Part shown: piece by piece, positions 21,251-26,654 of the stretch
Numbering within the stretch: position 1 is the first letter of the stretch
Layout: every line of letters begins with the position of its first letter
Assembly (NCBI GenBank): GCA_965659675.1
Contig: CBFHWY010000039.1
Span: forward strand, 1 to 26,654
Length of the DNA: 26,654 bases
Direction: 5' to 3'
Source: CBFHWY01 sp965659675
Lineage (GTDB): Bacteria > Bacteroidota > Bacteroidia > Flavobacteriales_G > Salibacteraceae
Notes under the pieces: model-generated
The model's database searches: none
What the model saw: only the letters and a program-made list of their open reading frames with translations
What the model was told of the DNA's origin: nothing
Translations under genes and position numbers: made by a program

Positions 21251-22039
21251 TAATGTTCCCTCATATGCAATGGCATATTGCCATTCATTCAGCTTGAATC
21301 TGCTGTGATATAGATTAATAAGTATGGCGATACCTATGGCGATTGTCTGAAGTATGAAATAATCTAAGGTTATGAGCCCTACCTGATAGGCCTGCATATT
21401 CATCAAAAGCACAAGAAAAAGGATAGATGTGCTAAACCAGAGTGAGGCCTTCTGACCAATCAACAAAACCAGATTACGATCTCCGTTTCGGTTGTCAATG
21501 CGTTGGTCGCGGATATCAAACGGCAAGGTAACAGCAAGTAGGAAAAGAAACCTTTCGAGAAGAAAAAGCCACGAAACTCTGGTATCCTGACCCATAGGAA
21601 CATAACAACACAAGTAGCACACAACCATGCTTATAATGATGAGCTTCACAAAAGGAAAGTCTCTTAATCTTCTACCCTTGAAAAGGGGTAGAACATACAA
21701 GGCTCCAAGCAGTATTGCCGGACCCACAAGGAGGATCACATGTTGGTCCAAATTCAATAGCGCAAAGCCAGAAACTGATGCAGCTATGAAAGCCATGATG
21801 ATGCTTAGAGTCTTGTGGCGCTCGATCCAGCGATGCCTTGAAGTGAAGCTATCACTGGGAATATGCTTTAGTCCGAGAATACCATGTATTGAATACAATC
21901 CAAAGCTGGATGCAGCTATAAAAACAAGGTAATTTGAGTCGTAGCCTTTATCAAGGAAGAAATAGGTATTCAGGGTAAAGAAAAGGAGTACGGCGGCTAC
22001 AAAGAGGTTACTGTAGATCAGACCTTTTACGAGCTGCAT
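21212..22039 (-). CDS. UbiA-like prenyltransferase-fold membrane protein, first motif missing
   Basis: A 275-residue protein with about eight to nine membrane segments. The segment LPFDIRDQRIDNRNGD matches the second Asp-rich motif of UbiA prenyltransferases (DxxDxxxD). The first motif (NDxxDxxxD) expected in the TM2-TM3 loop is absent; the loop reads GLKHIPSDSFTSRHRW. It is therefore a divergent UbiA-like protein that may not use a prenyl-diphosphate in the usual way. It starts 6 nt after the stop of the upstream exported glycine-rich gene. Its 3' end overlaps the methyltransferase gene by 39 nt. Confidence 0.7.
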   Translation of the reverse strand: MQLVKGLIYSNLFVAAVLLFFTLNTYFFLDKGYDSNYLVFIAASSFGLYSIHGILGLKHIPSDSFTSRHRWIERHKTLSIIMAFIAASVSGFALLNLDQHVILLVGPAILLGALYVLPLFKGRRLRDFPFVKLIIISMVVCYLCCYVPMGQDTRVSWLFLLERFLFLLAVTLPFDIRDQRIDNRNGDRNLVLLIGQKASLWFSTSILFLVLLMNMQAYQVGLITLDYFILQTIAIGIAILINLYHSRFKLNEWQYAIAYEGTLLLPGLLLLVLSL

Positions 22040-22045
22040 TCCAAT

Positions 22046-22657
22046 TTATTCTTTCCATTTGGTACCTACACCGACCCCAACACCAACGGCGGTTCCAACA
22101 AAAGCACCAAGCAATGCCCGCATCACTTTTCTGCTGTTAGCAGTGCGCTCGAAACCCAGCACATAAGCAGGGTCATTAAGGTATTTCGAATCGCGCACCA
22201 TACTCTTATTAGGATGAGCTTTTCCCAGAGAGCCCACTAGAGTGGCTCCAAAGGGTGCCGCGATCACTAAAAAACTATCATAGAGTAAGAAACCACCTAC
22301 CGCTCCTGCAGCAGCAGCTGTTAACAAATGGAAGTTACCATGATAATATTGAACGGCATCCTGAGCGCCAAAGACAAAATGTTTCATCTGCTGTTCGTCA
22401 AAGAAGAACCCAGATTCAAGATCCTTCTCGTAGTAGATCTCCTCCTCACCATTTGTTTTGATCACTGAAAAAACCCTGGAAAGGTCAGCGCTTTTTAACT
22501 TGGTCTTCTTTCCCTTCTGAACTTCGTAATAAATAAGTCCATCTTCTGTTCCTTTTACATTCCCCTCAAGAATACCTCCATTGAGCAAATAGATGAGGTC
22601 TTGAGAGAAAACAAATTGGCTCAAAAAGAGACAAAATATCAAGCTTAGGGTCTTCAT
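22046..22657 (-). CDS. Exported glycine-rich membrane protein of unknown function
   Basis: A 203-residue protein with a signal peptide (MKTLSLIFCLFLSQFVFSQ). The N-terminal part looks beta-rich (LIYLLNGGILEGNVKGTEDGLIYYEVQKGKK), similar to the repeated 'ng/sxxGxv' folds of Bacteroidota exported proteins. The rest holds two glycine-rich hydrophobic stretches (about 112-145 and 182-199, the last GAFVGTAVGVGVGVG). No named family recognised. First gene of a unit with the UbiA-like gene; a TAnnTTTG box lies upstream. Confidence 0.7.
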   Translation of the reverse strand: MKTLSLIFCLFLSQFVFSQDLIYLLNGGILEGNVKGTEDGLIYYEVQKGKKTKLKSADLSRVFSVIKTNGEEEIYYEKDLESGFFFDEQQMKHFVFGAQDAVQYYHGNFHLLTAAAAGAVGGFLLYDSFLVIAAPFGATLVGSLGKAHPNKSMVRDSKYLNDPAYVLGFERTANSRKVMRALLGAFVGTAVGVGVGVGTKWKE

Positions 22658-22680
22658 TTATCAAAACTTTGCGGTGTTTT

Positions 22681-22688
22681 CAAAGATA
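22681..22688 (-). promoter_or_regulatory. Putative -7 box for the glycine-rich/UbiA-like genes
   Basis: Minus-strand TATCTTTG, an exact TAnnTTTG match, 24 nt before the ATG at 22657. No clear -33 element at normal spacing. Confidence 0.5.
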
Positions 22689-22757
22689 GAATTCTAATTG
22701 GAGTAATTAGCTTTTTATATTTATCTGAAAATAAGTAGCTTAAAGCTGATAATTGCA

Positions 22758-22790
22758 TTGAACAAATGCGTTTTGATTAGGTTATATTTG
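22758..22790 (+). promoter_or_regulatory. Putative gcvP promoter (-33 and -7)
   Basis: TTG at 22758-22760, 22-nt spacer, then TATATTTG at 22783-22790, both consensus elements. Transcription would start near 22797, only about 5 nt before the first ATG (22802). Confidence 0.6.
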
Positions 22791-22801
22791 CCGACCCATT
22801 A

Positions 22802-25693
22802 ATGAATGATAATATGACGCAAGATCGTTTTGTAGACCGTCACATCGGTCCTAGAGAAGAAGAGATCAAGGAAATGCTTCAGAGCATTGGAGCTAAGGAT
22901 ATTGATCAGTTGATTAAAGAAACCATTCCATCTCAAATATTGATGGATAAGGATCTGGATCTTCCAGAAGGATTGAGCGAATATGAGTACCTCAAGCATA
23001 TCGATGAACTTGCAGCGATGAATAAGGTTAGCACGAATTTCATCGGAATGGGATATTATGGAACCATCATTCCTTCTGCTATCCGAAGGAATATTCTTGA
23101 GAATCCAGGCTGGTATACAGCATACACCCCTTATCAGGCGGAGATCTCGCAAGGTCGACTCGAGGGCTTGTTGAATTTCCAGACCATGGTGAGTGACCTC
23201 ACAGGAATGGAGCTGGCTAACGCCTCTCTTCTCGATGAATCTACTGCAGCCGCAGAAGCAATGATCATGCTTTACAACTCGAGAAGTCGCCAGGATGTAA
23301 AGGCTGGTAAAGTTGAGTTCTTTATTTCGGAAAAGTGTTTTCCTCAAACCGTTGAATTGCTCAAAACACGCGCAATTCCGCTAGGTATAGAATTGGTCAT
23401 TGGCAATCACGAATCTTACGATTTGAATGAAAAAACCTTTGGGGTACTGCTACAATATCCAGGAGAGCGAGGAGATATTCCTGACTACCGCGAATTTGTT
23501 AAGGGCATGAAAGAAGCTGGAGTCCACGTTGCCGTGGCAACAGACCTTTTAAGCTTATGCCTGCTAACCCCTCCAGGAGAGTGGGGAGCCGACGTGGTTG
23601 TTGGAAACAGTCAGCGCTTTGGTGTACCTATGGGTTACGGTGGACCACACGCAGCATTCTTTGCGACCAAAGAAGATTATAAACGTCATATTCCAGGCAG
23701 GATCATTGGCGTATCAGTAGACAGAGAAGGCCGAAATGGTCTGCGCATGGCTCTTCAAACAAGAGAGCAGCACATCAAAAGAGAACGTGCCACATCAAAT
23801 ATATGTACGGCTCAGGCACTTCTTGCGGTAATGGCAGGGATGTATGCGACCTATCACGGTCCTGAAGGTTTGAAGGGAATAGCGCAACAAGTGCACCATA
23901 AGGCAAAAAATATTGCTGCAAGCTTGTCAAAATTAGGTCTGACCGTTAAGAACGATGTATTCTTTGATACCCTGGAGATTGAAATTCCAGGATCCGCTTC
24001 GCAGCTTATAGAACAGGCCCACAAAGCTGGGATCAACCTCAGAAGCATCGATGAGAATACTATTGGCTTAAGTGCTGATGAAACGCATAATGGGGAAGAC
24101 ATTCAAAAACTGATCGATGTATTCGCAAGTGTTGCTAATAAAGACAGCGCTGAGCTCATTGAAAGCACGAAAGATGTGCTCCCTGAATTTGCGCGTCGAA
24201 ACTCAGAGTACTTAACTCACCCTACTTTCAATTCATATCACTCAGAGTCTGAATTGATGCGCTACATCAAACGACTCGAGAACAAGGATATTTCTCTTAC
24301 GAGATCGATGATCACTCTTGGCTCATGCACTATGAAGTTAAATGCTGCTTCGGAATTGTATCCGATCACAAATCCTGCATTTGCCAATATTCATCCCTTT
24401 GCGCCAGTGGAACAGGCTGAGGGTTATCACAAAATGATCAATCGACTTGATCAATGGTTGAGTGAGATCACTGGATTTCACAAGGTGACCTTCCAGCCAA
24501 ATAGTGGGGCTCAAGGTGAGTATGCCGGATTAATGACCATTAGAGCATATCACCAGGCCAATGGCGACACTCATAGAAACATTGCGCTTATTCCTTCATC
24601 CGCCCATGGTACAAACCCAGCGAGTGCTGTAATGGCAGGAATGCAAGTGGTGGTTGTTAGAACTGATGATCACGGAAATATCGATATCGATGATTTAAAA
24701 GAGAAAGCAGAAAAGCACAGCGAAACGCTGGCGGCACTCATGGTCACCTATCCTTCCACTCATGGTGTTTTCGAAGAAGGGATCAAAGAGATCACGAAAA
24801 TCATTCACGATAATGGTGGACAGGTTTACATGGATGGAGCAAACATGAATGCACAGGTTGGCCTTACCAGCCCTGGACTCATTGGCGCAGATGTATGTCA
24901 CCTCAACCTACACAAAACCTTTGCTATTCCTCACGGTGGTGGCGGACCAGGTGTAGGACCAATCGGCGTAGCCAAGCATCTTGCACCTTTCCTGCCTGGA
25001 CATCCGGTGATCAAAACTGGAGGAGATCAGGCAATTTCACCAATCTCTGGAGCGCCATTTGGAAGTTCTTTGATCCTTCTGATCTCCTATGGTTATATCC
25101 TCATGTTGGGTAAAGAAGGAGTCAAAAAGTCAACTGAATTGGCCATTCTAAATGCCAATTACATTAAGGCTCGACTCGCATCAAGTTATCCTATCCTTTA
25201 CACCAATAAGGCAGGAAGGGCGGCACATGAGATGATCATCGATTGTCGTGTTTACAAGAAAACAGCTAAGGTGGAAGTAGAAGATATCGCCAAGCGATTG
25301 ATCGACTATGGTTATCACGCACCTACGGTATCCTTCCCAGTTGGAGGTACCATGATGATCGAACCAACGGAAAGTGAATCCAAGGCAGAGCTCGACCGTT
25401 TCTGTGAGGCGATGATCCAAATTCGTCAGGAGATCAATGAGATCGAAAAGGGGGAAGCTGACGAATTCAACAATGTGATTAAAAATGCACCGCACACTGC
25501 AGAGACTCTCCTTTCCAATGTTTGGGATTTCCCATATTCTCGTTGGAAAGCAGCATACCCATTAAACTGGGTGCGATCGAATAAATACTGGCCTCCAGTT
25601 GCTCGAATTGACAATGCGCATGGCGATAGGAACCTTATCTGTACCTGTCCGTCTGTTGAGAGTTATAACGAGGAAGCAGAAGCACTAGCCTAA
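22802..25693 (+). CDS. gcvP: Glycine dehydrogenase (decarboxylating), P-protein
   Basis: A 963-residue glycine cleavage P-protein that decarboxylates glycine and passes aminomethyl to lipoyl-H-protein. The N-terminal half starts RFVDRHIGP and contains IGMGYYGTIIPSAIRRNILENPGWYTAYTPYQ and LDESTAAAEAM; the C-terminal half has the PLP lysine K705 in NLHKTFAIPHGGGGPG. Full length for the single-chain homodimeric type. Two starts are possible: ATG 22802 or ATG 22814 (MTQDRFVDRH); the promoter position would leave a ~5-nt leader for the first and ~17 nt for the second. The Nudix gene follows 4 nt after the stop. Confidence 0.97.
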   Translation: MNDNMTQDRFVDRHIGPREEEIKEMLQSIGAKDIDQLIKETIPSQILMDKDLDLPEGLSEYEYLKHIDELAAMNKVSTNFIGMGYYGTIIPSAIRRNILENPGWYTAYTPYQAEISQGRLEGLLNFQTMVSDLTGMELANASLLDESTAAAEAMIMLYNSRSRQDVKAGKVEFFISEKCFPQTVELLKTRAIPLGIELVIGNHESYDLNEKTFGVLLQYPGERGDIPDYREFVKGMKEAGVHVAVATDLLSLCLLTPPGEWGADVVVGNSQRFGVPMGYGGPHAAFFATKEDYKRHIPGRIIGVSVDREGRNGLRMALQTREQHIKRERATSNICTAQALLAVMAGMYATYHGPEGLKGIAQQVHHKAKNIAASLSKLGLTVKNDVFFDTLEIEIPGSASQLIEQAHKAGINLRSIDENTIGLSADETHNGEDIQKLIDVFASVANKDSAELIESTKDVLPEFARRNSEYLTHPTFNSYHSESELMRYIKRLENKDISLTRSMITLGSCTMKLNAASELYPITNPAFANIHPFAPVEQAEGYHKMINRLDQWLSEITGFHKVTFQPNSGAQGEYAGLMTIRAYHQANGDTHRNIALIPSSAHGTNPASAVMAGMQVVVVRTDDHGNIDIDDLKEKAEKHSETLAALMVTYPSTHGVFEEGIKEITKIIHDNGGQVYMDGANMNAQVGLTSPGLIGADVCHLNLHKTFAIPHGGGGPGVGPIGVAKHLAPFLPGHPVIKTGGDQAISPISGAPFGSSLILLISYGYILMLGKEGVKKSTELAILNANYIKARLASSYPILYTNKAGRAAHEMIIDCRVYKKTAKVEVEDIAKRLIDYGYHAPTVSFPVGGTMMIEPTESESKAELDRFCEAMIQIRQEINEIEKGEADEFNNVIKNAPHTAETLLSNVWDFPYSRWKAAYPLNWVRSNKYWPPVARIDNAHGDRNLICTCPSVESYNEEAEALA

Positions 25694-25697
25694 GGAC

Positions 25698-26339
25698 TTG
25701 GAGTTTGAAAAGCTTATTGAGGTTTTAGATCCTAGAAGATCCTACAGCCTGCCAGGTGAAGCGGCACAATTCAAACTAAGCCCTCTAGGTCGGGCCACGA
25801 AAGAAAAGGCTCTGGCCAAAGCCACTCAAGTAAGAGAATCGGCTGTATTGATCCTTTTCTATCCCCATCTGGGAGAATCTTATGTGAGTATGATTCGAAG
25901 GAATGATTATCGTGGTGTTCACAGCGGGCAGATCAGTTTTCCTGGCGGTAAAGTGGAGGATCATGATGAAGATCACCTGGCCACTGCCTATCGAGAAACC
26001 GAGGAAGAGATCGGGGTAGCAAGGAAGGAATTGAAGCAGCTTGGAGAACTAAGTGAACTGTTCATACCTCCATCAAATTTTCTTGTGAAACCTTATATGG
26101 CCTATTCAGAAAAAAGACCTGATTATCGTCCAGATCCCAGAGAAGTTCAGGAGATCCTGGAAGTCCCTCTTTCACATCTCATAGAAACCAAAAATATTGT
26201 TGAAACTACTGTAGTGAGTGGATATCGCAATATGCGGATAAAGACCAAAGGAATACAGTTCAATGAACATCTCATTTGGGGAGCTACTGCGATGATGATC
26301 AGCGAACTCAATGAACTCATCAAAGAGAATCTATTGTAA
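25698..26339 (+). CDS. Nudix hydrolase, NudL/CoA-pyrophosphatase-like
   Basis: A 213-residue Nudix protein. The UPF0035/NudL-type signature MIRRNDYRGVHSGQISFPGG (65-84) precedes a Nudix box ending YRETEEEIGV (98-107); the distance from G84 to R99 is one residue longer than the strict GX5EX7RE spacing. Relatives hydrolyse coenzyme A and derivatives to phosphopantetheine and ADP. The only usable start after an in-frame TAG (25686) is TTG 25698, 4 nt after gcvP, implying translational coupling. The fur-like gene starts 9 nt after its stop. Confidence 0.88.
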   Translation: MEFEKLIEVLDPRRSYSLPGEAAQFKLSPLGRATKEKALAKATQVRESAVLILFYPHLGESYVSMIRRNDYRGVHSGQISFPGGKVEDHDEDHLATAYRETEEEIGVARKELKQLGELSELFIPPSNFLVKPYMAYSEKRPDYRPDPREVQEILEVPLSHLIETKNIVETTVVSGYRNMRIKTKGIQFNEHLIWGATAMMISELNELIKENLL

Positions 26340-26348
26340 ATTTGAAGT

Positions 26349-26654
26349 ATGCCTGAAGTTGAGGAGTTATTGGAAAAGCATGAATTAAGGAATACTTCAT
26401 GCCGTAGGTCTATACTCGAACTCTTTGTAAAAAGACAGGAAGCATTGGCTGTTTCTGAACTCAACTCTAAGCTGGGAAAGGATTTCGACCGCGCCACCAT
26501 CTACCGTACTATTCAAAGTTTCCTCGATAATGGTATCGTTCACAAGGTGCTCGACACCCACGAAGGACAGAAGTATGCCCTTTGTCATGATTGTGATCAC
26601 CATACCCACTCCGACGAACATGTGCACTTTTTATGTTTGAGATGCGGAAAGTCC
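26349..26654 (+). CDS. Fur-family metal-responsive regulator, C-terminus cut by window edge
   Basis: The first 102 residues of a Fur-type repressor, from ATG 26349 to the window edge; about 30-40 residues are missing. The winged-helix DNA-binding region includes ATIYRTIQSFLDNGIVHKV (49-67). The metal-binding hinge begins with the His/Cys-rich CHDCDHHTHSDEHVHF (79-94) and the first Cys pair of LCLRCGK (96-101). Fur, Zur and PerR cannot be told apart without the C-terminus. It lies 9 nt downstream of the Nudix gene, so probably in the same transcript as gcvP. Confidence 0.9.
   Translation, partial: MPEVEELLEKHELRNTSCRRSILELFVKRQEALAVSELNSKLGKDFDRATIYRTIQSFLDNGIVHKVLDTHEGQKYALCHDCDHHTHSDEHVHFLCLRCGKS

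Noticed and set aside
22799..23347. 182-codon minus-strand reading frame opposite gcvP
   Set aside because: It lies antisense to the strongly conserved N-terminal half of gcvP and its product resembles no family; shadow frame.
1..26654. Mobile island or prophage
   Set aside because: No integrase, transposase, phage structural gene or direct-repeat boundaries; most genes are core functions. The tRNA-Leu locus has only a local duplication and a small palindrome.

Overview
The window looks like a chromosomal segment of a Bacteroidota bacterium, probably a Flavobacteriia-type (Cryomorphaceae/Owenweeksia-like) organism. The main sequence evidence is a recurring TAnnTTTG -7 box in front of several genes, the near absence of Shine-Dalgarno sequences, a DUF3127 protein, a beta-propeller/Omp85-like outer-membrane protein and a lipoprotein with a Bacteroidota-style signal. 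The genus assignment is inference. Coding density is high and no IS element, prophage, integrase or CRISPR array is visible. It is a mostly core-genome region with a few unusual items.

Layout. 1-2531 (minus): flavin-reductase-like protein, DUF3127 OB-like protein with an SSB-like tip, and an AtoE-family short-chain fatty acid transporter cut by the window edge. 2532-3055: a non-coding region with a promoter-like box, a degenerate tRNA-Leu copy split by a GC-rich palindromic insert, an intact tRNA-Leu(TAG), and a strong intrinsic terminator. 3056-5588 (plus): a RhlE-like DEAD-box helicase, then a two-gene unit of a GNAT-like protein with a four-Cys tail and a QueC-like PP-loop enzyme. 5589-9107 (plus): a heptamer repeat, a promoter, and tig-clpP-clpX. 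9104-12703 (minus): thyA-folA-lipoprotein and a TPR/double-SPOR protein. 12791-16401 (minus): a half-length TauE/SafE permease and a giant pseudo-peptidase/propeller/barrel protein. 16468-17112 (plus): a glyoxalase II-like hydrolase. 17113-20541 (minus): kynU-kmo plus an exported protein of unknown function. 20573-21250 (plus): a SAM methyltransferase. 21212-22657 (minus): a UbiA-like membrane protein and an exported glycine-rich protein. 22802-26654 (plus): gcvP, a NudL-like Nudix hydrolase, and a Fur-family regulator cut by the window edge.

How genes work together. tig-clpP-clpX pairs nascent-chain folding with ATP-dependent proteolysis. thyA and folA form the thymidylate/dihydrofolate cycle. 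kynU and kmo are consecutive steps of kynurenine catabolism or de novo NAD synthesis. gcvP supplies one-carbon units from glycine to the folate pool. The best candidate for something undescribed is the GNAT/QueC-like pair at 4356-5588: it is compact and translationally spaced, stands apart from any queuosine genes visible here, and both proteins have cysteine clusters. The second is the broken tRNA-Leu with its palindromic insert at 2690-2851.
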